This document shows positions 1-7,358 of a DNA stretch of 64,000 bases, piece after piece; positions within the stretch are counted from its first letter, which is position 1, and every line of letters starts with the position of its first letter. The stretch lies in the NCBI GenBank assembly GCA_050258755.1, contig JBLMZI010000004.1:62001-126000 (forward strand), given 5' to 3'. Made by a program: the position numbers and the translations under genes. The notes under the pieces were generated by a model that saw nothing but the letters and a program-made list of their open reading frames with translations, searched no databases and was not told where the DNA came from. The stretch is from JBLMZI01 sp050258755. GTDB taxonomy: Bacteria > Bacillota > Syntrophomonadia > Syntrophomonadales > DTU052.

Positions 1-283
1 GCAGGTGGAAGGTTTGAAAAACAAAGCCGATTTTCTGGTTGCGGACCACCGCCAGTTCGGGTTCAGTCATGGCATGCACCGGCAGTCCGTCAAGTTCGTA
101 AACGCCGACGGTGGGATGATCCAGGCAGCCAATCAGGTTCATCAAGGTGGATTTGCCGGAGCCGGATGGGCCCATAATCGCGGTAAATTCACCGGGAGGC
201 ACGTGAAGATCGACTCCGTGCAGCGCTTCAACCCAAAGATCGCCGGAGATGTAGGTTTTTCCGATTTGTTTCATCCGAATCAT
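1..283 (-). CDS. ABC transporter ATP-binding protein, MacB/LolD type (partial)
   Basis: N-terminal 94 codons of an ABC ATPase; the rest lies beyond the left edge. The translation opens MIRMKQIGKTYISGD and carries a clear Walker A (GPSGSGKST) followed by LMNLIGCLDHPT and a Q-loop stretch (IGFVFQTFHL), the pattern of the MacB/LolD/FtsE subfamily. Its ATG overlaps the stop of the upstream membrane fusion protein by four bases (ATGA), so the two are translationally coupled. By family knowledge it would energise a MacA-MacB-like exporter or an ABC permease with a periplasmic-type core domain; substrate unknown. A permease gene is expected just outside the window. Confidence 0.9.
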   Translation of the reverse strand, partial: MIRMKQIGKTYISGDLWVEALHGVDLHVPPGEFTAIMGPSGSGKSTLMNLIGCLDHPTVGVYELDGLPVHAMTEPELAVVRNQKIGFVFQTFHL

Positions 284-1560
284 AACGGCTTCACCGCGCG
301 ATTGTTTTTCAGGGCGGCGGGTGGGTCGACGATGACCTGATCACCAGGACGAAGGCCAGATCGAATTTGAATGCGTAAACCATCTTCGATTCCGGTCGTT
401 ACAAGAACCAGATGGGCTTTTTGTTCTTTCACCACAAAACAATAGGTTTTGCCGTTGATCTCTTTCAGGGCGTCGTAAGGAACCGTCAGTGCGTGCTTCG
501 TTTCTGAGGCGATAATTTCAAGATCAACATTAAACCCCGGAAGCAGTCCGGAGTCAGGACGAACGGAAACGATGACCGGAACGGTGTTGGTTTCCGTTTG
601 GTTTTTACTCTTGTTCACGGCTTCCAGACCCACTTCAAGAACCTTCCCGGTCAATTTCCGGTCGGGCATGGCGGCACTGGCAACCGCAACCTTTTGGCCG
701 GGTCGAATACGAACCGCATCCGCTTCACTGACATCCGCTTTAATGCGCAGATGATCTAAATCGCCAATGGTGATCAAGGCGGCATTGGGTTGTACCACAT
801 CACCGGAGTCGGCCTGGATGGATAAGACACGGCCTGAAATGGTTGATTTCAGCCGGGTTCCGGCCTCCTGGTCCTCTGCCAGACTCAGTTTAGTACGCGC
901 GGCGTCAGCGGCCAATTGAAGCGAGCGCAGCGTGGAAGGCGCGCTTTTTCCGGTGGCGTTCAGCGAAGCCCGGGCTCGTTCCAGAACGGCCTGTTTCACC
1001 GCCAGATCGCGCCTGGCGTTTTCGGTTTCTTCCAGCGATAAAGCGCCGGCGGCATGCAGTGCGTCAGATCGTTCCGCTTTTGACCGGGCTATCTCCCAAT
1101 CGCTGAAGGCCTGCTGGTAGTCGGCATAAGCCCGGGCCGATTCGAGAGAAGTACTGCCGCTCCTTGCCTTTTCCAGTTCGGACAAGGCTTTATAGTAGTC
1201 CGACCGGGCCTCAAGCAGTTTCTGACGCGCTTCCGGAATATTGAGTTCAAGCAGTACCTGACCGGGCTGGACCGGATCCCCCAGATGAACCCTGACCGAA
1301 CGGACCGAGGCCGAAGCCGAACTGAACAAGGTTTCCTTGAAATCTGACGATACCCGGCCGGAGGACAGAACTGTGTCGACCAGCCGGCGTTCTTTGATGG
1401 ATATCATTCGAACCGTCAGCGCATCTGATTGATTGATGCGATAAATATTCAGTGCGACGATTCCGCAGAAAACGAGAATACCGGCGGCGATCCATACCGC
1501 CTTCGGAATGCGCCGGTAAAAGGGGACTGGGTTAACAGCGGACTGTTCCGATTCTTTCAC
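280..1560 (-). CDS. HlyD/MacA-like membrane fusion (efflux adaptor) protein
   Basis: 426-residue adaptor of an ABC efflux pump. One N-terminal membrane segment follows a short cytoplasmic tail (IPKAVWIAAGILVFCGIVAL). Then come a biotinyl-lipoyl-like half (VRVHLGDPVQPGQVLLELN), a long coiled-coil hairpin, the second lipoyl half (SGRVLSIQADSGDVVQPNA) and a beta-barrel/membrane-proximal region ending AALKNNRAVKPL. I place the start at the GTG at 1558-1560 because AGGGAG sits six bases upstream; a TTG five codons earlier would overlap that site. It lies between a Yip1-type membrane protein and the ABC ATPase and is coupled to the latter. The substrate cannot be told from sequence. Confidence 0.88.
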   Translation of the reverse strand: MKESEQSAVNPVPFYRRIPKAVWIAAGILVFCGIVALNIYRINQSDALTVRMISIKERRLVDTVLSSGRVSSDFKETLFSSASASVRSVRVHLGDPVQPGQVLLELNIPEARQKLLEARSDYYKALSELEKARSGSTSLESARAYADYQQAFSDWEIARSKAERSDALHAAGALSLEETENARRDLAVKQAVLERARASLNATGKSAPSTLRSLQLAADAARTKLSLAEDQEAGTRLKSTISGRVLSIQADSGDVVQPNAALITIGDLDHLRIKADVSEADAVRIRPGQKVAVASAAMPDRKLTGKVLEVGLEAVNKSKNQTETNTVPVIVSVRPDSGLLPGFNVDLEIIASETKHALTVPYDALKEINGKTYCFVVKEQKAHLVLVTTGIEDGLRIQIRSGLRPGDQVIVDPPAALKNNRAVKPL

Positions 1561-1614
1561 AAAAATCTCCCTCAACGATTATTCATTCGAGTAACCGCAT
1601 GCCATGCGAAATAA

Positions 1615-2352
1615 TCACGCAGGCTGCAGTTGAGCAAGTTTGCTTGTTATCAACCCTACGATAGCCGCCAAAGCAACAAAAGCTGCCAGACAGTAGATCA
1701 GCACGCTGGAAAACTTTTCTTCCTTGCGCATTACGATCGCACCGCCCAAAGCCAGCAGCACCATGCCCCAAAGGACAAAGAAGTCCAACTGACCCAGAAA
1801 AGCATACAGAAAACTTTTCGGATCGGGCTGGGGGAGAAGCAGGGCAGGACTGGTTGTGATTTTTTGAGCCTTTTCGATGCCAAGCCAGAAGTAGAAAGGC
1901 GATTTTAATAATCCGCCAAGCAGACCGGGCGCTGAAGAAATTACGGAGACTGCCATTAATTGGCCAAAACGGGCCTCGCCCAATCCGAGCTGGTTGTATA
2001 CCAGCAGGAGCAGCGACTGGAGCAGCCAAAGGATGAATGGCGTCAGCAAAGCGGTAACACCGGCTGCAATCAGTGTCCCAACGAAAACGGTTGGCACTTT
2101 CTCGGCAGACATGGTTTTCGCCAGCTGATCGAGGATGACCGACTTATTCAGGAATATGACTACTACCGCCAGAGCGGCTCCGAAAAGGATCTGCACCAGG
2201 GCTGCTGACAGCCATTTTGGATTGTCTTTGATCCAATGAAAGACTTCGGACGGAGAATACAATACTTGCACAAGCCATTTGAGCGGCGAGCTGTTCGGCC
2301 CGTCAGGGTGCTGCGACTGAAATTCGGTTTCAACGGTCTGGTTGTTTTCCAC
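1615..2352 (-). CDS. Yip1-family integral membrane protein
   Basis: 245-residue polytopic membrane protein, first gene of the leftward efflux operon (55 bases before the adaptor). About five hydrophobic segments are visible: ALVQILFGAALAVVVIFL, VFVGTLIAAGVTALLTPFIL, FGQLMAVSVISSAPGLLGGLL, FFVLWGMVLLALGGAIVM and VLIYCLAAFVALAAIVGLI. Length and topology fit the Yip1/DUF1282 family, often found beside ABC efflux genes in Firmicutes; a biochemical role is not established. Start chosen at GTG 2350-2352, nine bases after AAGGAG. An in-frame start 20 codons upstream lacks a ribosome binding site. Confidence 0.7.
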   Translation of the reverse strand: MENNQTVETEFQSQHPDGPNSSPLKWLVQVLYSPSEVFHWIKDNPKWLSAALVQILFGAALAVVVIFLNKSVILDQLAKTMSAEKVPTVFVGTLIAAGVTALLTPFILWLLQSLLLLVYNQLGLGEARFGQLMAVSVISSAPGLLGGLLKSPFYFWLGIEKAQKITTSPALLLPQPDPKSFLYAFLGQLDFFVLWGMVLLALGGAIVMRKEEKFSSVLIYCLAAFVALAAIVGLITSKLAQLQPA

Positions 2353-2512
2353 GCACGGCCACTCCTTTTTTGTTTTTGTCGGTGGTTCGCTGAGCGCCTT
2401 TAAAAATCTCAACCCTCAAAAATGAATGCCATATGATTATGACGCTCTTTTCAATAAAATTCTTGCAAAAAATGGCCGGGAAAAGCAAATTATTTTATCC
2501 AAGCAGGCGGGC

Positions 2513-2546
2513 AAAAAAGTAACGGGCGGCTCAGCACCGCCCGTTA
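2513..2546 (-). terminator. Rho-independent terminator after the 40-codon gene
   Basis: Perfect 10-bp stem (2520-2529 with 2537-2546) with a 7-base loop, followed on the minus strand by C and six T. It ends transcription of the small gene at 2607-2729 before the Yip1 operon. Confidence 0.85.
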
Positions 2547-2606
2547 CAGGATATTTTGTTTCATCATAAGGACGCATCCTCGCTGCATCGTTGATTGACT
2601 GACACG

Positions 2607-2729
2607 CTAGTCTTCTTGGTTTTCTTCTTCGACCGGGCGCATGGAAAGGAAGGTCTTGTTTACCATGCTCCAAAAGGTCAGTGGATAAAGGACCCATAGG
2701 TTGGTCATCGGCTGTGCTAAACCCCTCAT
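2607..2729 (-). CDS. Small hypothetical protein, 40 aa
   Basis: 40-codon reading frame starting MRGLAQPMTNLWVLYPL and ending in an acidic tail (RPVEEENQED). The ATG is nine bases after a good AAGGAG site, a TATAAT -10 box lies about 35 bases upstream (2765-2770) and a strong intrinsic terminator follows the stop, so it has a complete set of expression signals. The middle is mildly hydrophobic and aromatic (LWVLYPLTFWSM) and could lie along a membrane. I do not recognise a family. A nearer ATG in the GGAGCATGG context reads only three codons and is not a rival. Confidence 0.6.
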   Translation of the reverse strand: MRGLAQPMTNLWVLYPLTFWSMVNKTFLSMRPVEEENQED

Positions 2730-2764
2730 GGCACCATGCTCCTTTATTGCAATCTGTAAGTGTT

Positions 2765-2770
2765 ATTATA
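2765..2770 (-). promoter_or_regulatory. -10 box of the 40-codon gene
   Basis: TATAAT on the minus strand about 35 bases upstream of the small gene's ATG, with AAGGAG between. The -35 region is poor (no good TTGACA match at 16-18 bases). Confidence 0.5.
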
Positions 2771-2801
2771 ACCAACTAGCGCGGTATTACTACCAAGATG
2801 T

Positions 2802-2828
2802 AAAGGAATAACAGTTCAAAAAACGAAG
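2802..2828 (+). promoter_or_regulatory. Possible sigma-H-like promoter
   Basis: AAAGGAATA (matches the Bacillus sigma-H -35 consensus RnAGGAwWW), 11 bases, then AACGAAG (one mismatch to RnnGAAT). It would give a leader of about 180 bases in front of the 41-codon gene at 3014. Pattern match only. Confidence 0.35.
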
Positions 2829-2944
2829 AAATTCGGCGGAATACTCTGAAAATAATTCCAGTCGGTTGTTAGCCGGAGATTTGAATAAATAATGAAAGAA
2901 TAGGCCGTTCCAGTGTCGAATTACGTGCGCTCAGACTGAACAGA

Positions 2945-2997
2945 GCCGCTGAATGAGCGGCGGGTTGAAGGCAGATACTAAACCCAAGCGAAATGCC
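2945..2997 (+). promoter_or_regulatory. Structured leader: hairpin plus H-type pseudoknot-like pairing
   Basis: A perfect 6-bp hairpin (2945-2950 with 2956-2961) is followed at once by two interleaved helices: GGGTT 2962-2966 with AACCC 2981-2985, and GGCA 2970-2973 with TGCC 2994-2997. The ribosome binding site GGAGGTG of the next gene starts four bases later. The layout resembles a compact riboswitch or translational control element, but I do not recognise a known class. Confidence 0.4.
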
Positions 2998-3013
2998 AAG
3001 GGAGGTGAAATAA

Positions 3014-3139
3014 ATGCCCAAAAAGGAGAAGGCCGAAAAGCAAATGAAGCAGGTTAAGCAAGAGCAGCAGGATAATTGCCAGGATCGCAGCCAGGAAGTT
3101 AAACAGACGATAAAAAGTAAAAATGATTCAAAACGGTAA
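3014..3139 (+). CDS. Small Lys/Gln-rich protein, 41 aa
   Basis: 41-codon gene with a strong GGAGGTG site seven bases before the ATG. The product is very hydrophilic, rich in Lys, Gln and Glu, with one cysteine (start MPKKEKAEKQMKQVKQEQQ). The composition is reminiscent of minor small acid-soluble or other small spore proteins, but no family motif is recognised, so this is only a guess. It sits behind a structured leader and a possible sigma-H-like promoter and ahead of the bidirectional terminator at 3237-3265. Confidence 0.6.
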   Translation: MPKKEKAEKQMKQVKQEQQDNCQDRSQEVKQTIKSKNDSKR

Positions 3140-3236
3140 ATAAATTATCGGACCGGTTTCTCTTGAATAGACTGAACAATGAGTACAAAAATGCTTAATA
3201 CGATTATAAAACGAAGAAATGCGCAAGAAATTATTA

Positions 3237-3265
3237 AAGGGGCCGAATAATCGGCCCCTTCTCTT
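3237..3265. terminator. Bidirectional terminator between small gene and tRNA-Leu
   Basis: 10-bp perfect stem 3237-3246/3251-3260, loop ATAA, followed by a T-rich stretch on the plus strand (ctctttt) and an A/T-rich one on the minus strand. It can end both the 41-codon gene and the tRNA transcript. Confidence 0.8.
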
Positions 3266-3269
3266 TTCA

Positions 3270-3356
3270 TGGTGCGGCGAAGAGGACTTGAACCTCCACC
3301 TGCGTACACAGACTAGAACCTGAATCTAGCGCGTCTGCCAATTCCGCCACCGCCGC
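3270..3356 (-). tRNA. tRNA-Leu (anticodon CAG)
   Basis: Minus-strand class II tRNA with CCA encoded (complement of 3270-3272). The acceptor stem GCGGCGG pairs with TCGCCGC, the anticodon stem CTAGA/TCTAG encloses the loop TTCAGGT giving anticodon CAG, a long variable arm follows, and the T-loop is TTCAAGT. It reads CUG codons. Confidence 0.95.
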
Positions 3357-3450
3357 ACATTGTCACTGCCGCCAAGGTGTTCGCCCCAACAGCAAGTCTA
3401 ATTATATAACCAGGGATATCGCGTGTCAAGAACCCGATTAAAATCCATTT

Positions 3451-4401
3451 CTAGAGCGACGAAGTGATTTTTTCCAGTTCCGCAGCCGGCAGATTTCCCG
3501 TGGCCGTCACGAGGTAAACCTGCGAACCAATCGTAATGGTTCGGTTCGATGAATTCTCGGCCGAGGCATTCTTTGCGGCGGCCCCCACGTCTTCCCGGGT
3601 CTTGGCCTGCGGCGCATCCGCGACCGTTAAGGCGGCGGCGGGGGCGCTCGACTCAGGAGCCGGCGCTGCTGCAAACATACGTACCTCGTCAACCGATGAT
3701 TTTGCCGATGCCGTGGTTTGAGGCACCACGGCGATCGTAAAACGCTGACCAGCCCCATTGACAAAAGCGAGCCGCATTTCCTGATCTGAACCGGAAGCGG
3801 CAGGTAATGGCTGAAGTTGATAACCGGCTGGAATATAACGGGGCATAAAAGCTGGCCCCGCACCCGCATTGGCAAAGCGTTCCGGTTGGCTTTTTTCCAC
3901 TGCGGGAGGCTCAGTGTTGGTATCATGATGCTCGGATTCGGCCATTTTTGAGCTTCGATTTAAGGCCGCCGGCGCAGCCATTTTCTGGGCAACCTTGACC
4001 GAGCCTCCTTTTAACCCCGAATCCTCCTGTTTCGCCAGTTGATTCGAAGAATGGAACAGGGGTGTGAAAATCAAGCCGACGACAAAAACAAGAAATGCCG
4101 CCGAAATCACTCCGGATATCACAAATAGGCTGCCATAGCGGCGCGGCGGTTTGACAAAAGCAGTCGCGTCAGACGTCTCCTCGCGCCGAACCGCGTCCAG
4201 AATCTGCCGGGTTAAGGCTTGGGACGGCTCAGGCACATCGTCGTAATCTGACAGAACGTCGATTTCCCGCTCAATATAACTGACATATCGCTTGCAGGTG
4301 GCGCAGGCTGCCAGGTGTTCTTCCAACTCAGCCCGACGGATCTGATCAAGACTGTTATCGACATAATCTTCGGCATGTTTTCGGCATTGTTTACAGTCCA
4401 A
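3451..4401 (-). CDS. Anti-sigma factor, zinc-finger type, single membrane span
   Basis: 316-residue partner of the ECF sigma factor just upstream. The N-terminus has the zinc-binding anti-sigma signature (HLAACATC, the HxxxCxxC core) in roughly residues 5-45. A single membrane span follows (SLFVISGVISAAFLVFVVGLIF), then a long Ala/Pro-rich extracytoplasmic part with a DUF4367-like C-terminus (PRYIPAGYQLQPLP). I choose TTG 4399-4401, eight bases after AAGGAGG and overlapping the sigma stop, giving MDCKQCRKHAEDY; the upstream GTG would overlap the ribosome site. It holds the sigma factor inactive until an envelope signal triggers release; the signal is unknown. Confidence 0.88.
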   Translation of the reverse strand: MDCKQCRKHAEDYVDNSLDQIRRAELEEHLAACATCKRYVSYIEREIDVLSDYDDVPEPSQALTRQILDAVRREETSDATAFVKPPRRYGSLFVISGVISAAFLVFVVGLIFTPLFHSSNQLAKQEDSGLKGGSVKVAQKMAAPAALNRSSKMAESEHHDTNTEPPAVEKSQPERFANAGAGPAFMPRYIPAGYQLQPLPAASGSDQEMRLAFVNGAGQRFTIAVVPQTTASAKSSVDEVRMFAAAPAPESSAPAAALTVADAPQAKTREDVGAAAKNASAENSSNRTITIGSQVYLVTATGNLPAAELEKITSSL

Positions 4402-5005
4402 GATCAGCACCTCCTTCCTGAAACCGGTCAGCCAGTATTTTACGCAGGGCTTTTCGGGCCCGGTGCAGTTTCACTTCAATGTTCTCCCGGCTGGTATTTA
4501 AGCATTCCGCGATTTCTTTGTTGGACAGATCCATCTGATAACGCAGCATCAAAACGATCTTGTAGGCTTCCGGAATTTCGGCACAGGCTTCCCAGATGAC
4601 ACGGGCCAGTTCCGCACGTTCCAGATTCAACAGGGGATCAGGCACATCAGCGTGTTCAAATTCGATGGATCGTGACTCCGGGTTTTCAAAATCGACAAGG
4701 ACAACTTTTTTGGTTTTACGAATCCGGCTGATACATGTATTTGCCGCGATCTTGTACAGCCAGGGCGAAAACCGGAACGAAGGATTGTATTGATCAATCT
4801 TTCGAAAGATGGTGATAAACACTTCCTGAACCGCGTCTTCGGCTTCCTCACGCTGACCGAGCATGCGATACGCAAGACGGTATACTGGCCTTTGATAGCG
4901 ATTAACCAGCACTTCAAAAGCATCATGATTGCCCAGCAGAATTTCAGATGCCAGAACATCGTCAGGTAGAAGTTCCAGTTCGATCGTTTCTGGTTCTCTG
5001 TTCAT
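4391..5005 (-). CDS. ECF RNA polymerase sigma factor (SigW/RpoE-like)
   Basis: 204-residue sigma-70 family ECF factor. Region 2 includes YRLAYRMLGQREEAEDAVQEVF and FRFSPWLYKIAAN; region 4 is a helix-turn-helix (YQMDLSNKEIAECLNTSRENI) before a basic tail HRARKALRKIL. The ATG is seven bases after AAGGAG. It is followed with a short overlap by its zinc-finger anti-sigma, the standard operon for envelope-stress control. A -10-like TATAAT lies upstream at 5050-5055; ECF pairs are often autoregulated, but I see no clear AAC/CGT-type ECF promoter. Confidence 0.93.
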   Translation of the reverse strand: MNREPETIELELLPDDVLASEILLGNHDAFEVLVNRYQRPVYRLAYRMLGQREEAEDAVQEVFITIFRKIDQYNPSFRFSPWLYKIAANTCISRIRKTKKVVLVDFENPESRSIEFEHADVPDPLLNLERAELARVIWEACAEIPEAYKIVLMLRYQMDLSNKEIAECLNTSRENIEVKLHRARKALRKILADRFQEGGADLGL

Positions 5006-5049
5006 TGATACGCTCCTTGCGCTGCAACACTTGCAGTATGAGACTACAG

Positions 5050-5055
5050 ATTATA
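5050..5055 (-). promoter_or_regulatory. -10 box upstream of the ECF sigma gene
   Basis: TATAAT on the minus strand about 45 bases before the sigma factor ATG; the -35 is not convincing. Confidence 0.4.
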
Positions 5056-5218
5056 TAGTAACGAAAAACGGCCATAAGCGAAACGCCCTTTTTCAGACCG
5101 GACGCTCATGTTTAGCCGAAAATCAGCCTTTTTGCTAACCGGGTTGAGGCGGCCCGGAATGCCCGGATTTGGATAGATGGAAATTGAAACCGTACATATT
5201 TAGGGGGGAAACGATAGC

Positions 5219-5659
5219 ATGGAATACCGACAGGGAAATTTTGGCCGGGTTTTAATCGCCCGGGTCGATCATGGCGATGACCTGCTTGCCGGGCTTCGTG
5301 ACCTGGTAACCGCTGAGAAGCTGGAGGCGGCAATTGTTTATATCATCGGCGCTTTACGCACCGCCGACATTGTCCTGGGCCCCAAAGAATGCGTTGTCCC
5401 GCCTGATCCGGTTTGGCATCGGATTGAAGGGGGATATGAAGTCGTCGGGATTGGCACGGTATATTCTGGTGATGATGGACCGGAAATCCACCTCCATGCA
5501 TCCGCCGGGCGGCAGATGACCTCGGTGACCGGGTGTATTCGGAAAGAATTCGAAGCCTATCTGGTGGTTGAAATGATTGTGATCGAAATCGTCGGGACTG
5601 GTGTCCGGCGGCGCCTGGACCCCGCTTCCGGGCTGAATCTGCCATTCTTTTCGGCCTGA
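5219..5659 (+). CDS. PPC/DUF296-domain protein
   Basis: 146-residue single-domain protein of the plants-and-prokaryotes-conserved (PPC, DUF296) family. The HLHAS core (EIHLHASAGRQ) in the middle is the metal-coordinating histidine motif of the family, and the preceding AAIVYIIGALRTADI matches its N-terminal strand-helix. An AT-hook is absent, as in other bacterial members, so DNA binding cannot be assumed. The start is ATG 5219 behind a GGGGGG site. It is an isolated rightward gene between leftward neighbours. Confidence 0.82.
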   Translation: MEYRQGNFGRVLIARVDHGDDLLAGLRDLVTAEKLEAAIVYIIGALRTADIVLGPKECVVPPDPVWHRIEGGYEVVGIGTVYSGDDGPEIHLHASAGRQMTSVTGCIRKEFEAYLVVEMIVIEIVGTGVRRRLDPASGLNLPFFSA

Positions 5660-5672
5660 ACATGATGGGAAC

Positions 5673-5703
5673 GAAAAACGGGCACGCCGGATAGCGTGCC
5701 CGT
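5673..5703 (-). terminator. Terminator of the CBS-ACT gene (may act both ways)
   Basis: 10-bp perfect stem 5678-5687/5694-5703 with a 6-base loop; the T tract (TTTTT) follows on the minus strand, so it mainly serves the gene ending at 5722. The convergent PPC gene may use the same stem. Confidence 0.8.
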
Positions 5704-5721
5704 TGAATCAACTGACCGGGA

Positions 5722-6375
5722 TTAGTTCTTAATGATGACTGATTCGACCGCGAATCCGGCGGCTTTTAAGTCATTGACGAACTCGCGCGACTCTACCGCG
5801 GCGATCCGGACGATGAGATCATTGGACCCATCTTTGTTGTCTGTGCTAACGATATTTTCAATCCGAATACCGGCTTTTTTCACTATTTCACCGACTTTGA
5901 CGATGTTATCCGCATCATGCGTGGTGTGCATGGTAACCCGCGTTCCTTTCTTGTTGATGGCCAGCATGTCCAGGAAGGCGTCAAAAACGTCCGTTTGCGT
6001 GATAATCCCAACCGGACGAAAATCGTTGTCCACAACCGGCATTCCACCAATTTTGGCGTCCCGGAGAATCTTCGCAGCCTGTTCGATATAGGCATCCTGC
6101 TCAACGGTGATTAAATCCTGGTTTTCCGGAATTAGATCCCTGACCTTCACTTTTTGCGCCATCCGGCGTTCTTCCGACGTGGCACTTTCGGAACGAAGGT
6201 TCAGGTCGCGCCGGGAACCAAAGTCGGTCCGGGTCAGCATTCCGAGCAACCGTCCCCGATCAACAATCGGCATTCGGTTCAGGTTTTTCGACTGGAGGGT
6301 CTCCCAGGCTTCGATTGCAGAAGCGTCCGGGGAAATCGTAACCAGGTTCGTGGACATTCTGTCTTTAACTTTCAT
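5722..6375 (-). CDS. CBS-domain pair protein with C-terminal ACT-like domain (AcuB-like)
   Basis: 217 residues: CBS 1 at about 1-60 (MKVKDRMSTNLVTISPDAS ... MPIVDRGRLLGMLTRTD), CBS 2 at about 75-135 (VKVRDLIPENQDLITVEQDA ... MPVVDNDFRPVGIITQTDVF), then an ACT-like regulatory fold (TMHTTHDADNIVKVGEIVKK ...). This is the AcuB-type arrangement; such proteins bind adenosine ligands through the CBS pair and possibly amino acids through ACT. The target is unknown. A strong GGAGG site lies eight bases before the ATG. A deacetylase of the AcuC superfamily occurs elsewhere in the window (39955), but the two are not linked. Confidence 0.85.
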   Translation of the reverse strand: MKVKDRMSTNLVTISPDASAIEAWETLQSKNLNRMPIVDRGRLLGMLTRTDFGSRRDLNLRSESATSEERRMAQKVKVRDLIPENQDLITVEQDAYIEQAAKILRDAKIGGMPVVDNDFRPVGIITQTDVFDAFLDMLAINKKGTRVTMHTTHDADNIVKVGEIVKKAGIRIENIVSTDNKDGSNDLIVRIAAVESREFVNDLKAAGFAVESVIIKN

Positions 6376-6404
6376 TAGAACAGCTCCTCCTCCTTCGTGA
6401 ATCC

Positions 6405-7145
6405 CTACTCCAACAAACCAAGAATGATGTCGCGGCGGAAATTGGCGTGAGCCATCACCGCGGTTGACGATTGATTAAGGATATTTTGGCTGGCGAGTGC
6501 CATGGAAACTTGCGCGAAATCGGCATCGGTCAAGCGCGATTGAGCAGCGGTAAGGTTTTCGGAAGCAACCGCAAGCTGCCGGATCAAGGGTTCTAAGCTG
6601 GTCTGGTGCGTCCCCAGCGAAGTTCGCATTTCGGAAACCGAATGGATTGAGGACTGAACGGCGGTCGCCGCCTGCTCGGCACCATCCCGGCTGGAAAGCG
6701 AAACATCGTTCAGACCCATCGACTCAGGTCCGGCGTTAAACAGAATCGGGATCCCGTTGTAGTTTGTATTCTGCGCAATGTCGGTGAGCTCAGTGTTGAG
6801 TTGATCGAACTCGCCGGCAATTAAGGCCCTGTCGTCCATCGTACAGGTTCCATTCGCGGCTTGAAGGGACAGTTCGTTCATGTGCTGCAGGATATCCTGC
6901 ATGCCTGATAATGCGCCATCCGCCGTCTGAACCAGAGAGATCGCATCCTGTGCATTGCGGATTTCTATTTCGCGCGACCGGATCTGCGATTCCAATTTTT
7001 CGGCAACCGCCATTCCGGCTGGATCGTCCGCGGCCTGCGTGATGGCGTCACCAGAAGTCATCGAACGCGCGGCCTTATCGAAATCATTTTCCAGATGCCG
7101 CATGATACCAGCGGTCAAGCCGCTCAGTGAATCAGGGATTCTCAT
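6405..7145 (-). CDS. Flagellin-family protein, divergent
   Basis: 246-residue flagellin. Both terminal helical regions are recognisable: N-terminal ADDPAGMAVAEKLESQIR and QDAISLVQTADGALSGMQDI, and C-terminal AAQSRLTDADFAQVSMALAS ending ILGLLE. The variable middle is nearly absent, as in short clostridial flagellins. The extreme N-terminus (MRIPDSLSGLTAGIMRHLEN) departs from the usual MRINHN start, and the LSSGLRINSA box is replaced by MTSGDAITQA. I use ATG 7143-7145, eight bases after AAAGGAAG, rather than a start 14 codons upstream. No other flagellar gene is adjacent, so it may be a minor or specialised filament protein. Confidence 0.85.
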   Translation of the reverse strand: MRIPDSLSGLTAGIMRHLENDFDKAARSMTSGDAITQAADDPAGMAVAEKLESQIRSREIEIRNAQDAISLVQTADGALSGMQDILQHMNELSLQAANGTCTMDDRALIAGEFDQLNTELTDIAQNTNYNGIPILFNAGPESMGLNDVSLSSRDGAEQAATAVQSSIHSVSEMRTSLGTHQTSLEPLIRQLAVASENLTAAQSRLTDADFAQVSMALASQNILNQSSTAVMAHANFRRDIILGLLE

Positions 7146-7358
7146 CGAAACAACTTCCTTTCCAAAACCGAAAGAAAAAAATCCCAACGGATAATTTCAG
7201 CATAACACCCCGAAAATATTCTGTCTAGATTTCGGAAAGGGCGTCAAATCAGGCTGAAACGACAGTTGACGTTTGCCGAATCGCATCAGGAAGGAAACCG
7301 CCGGGTCGTGTGGAATTGTCGAACAAGGGAATCTTGAGGGAAGAGGCTGTTTATCCGA

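Noticed and set aside
2437..2775. 112-codon frame on the minus strand over the small gene and terminator
   Set aside because: It runs through a strong terminator and lacks a ribosome site. The 40-codon frame in another phase has all expression signals.
3180..3251. Short frame starting MSTKMLNTIIKRR before the tRNA
   Set aside because: No ribosome site and it runs into the terminator stem.
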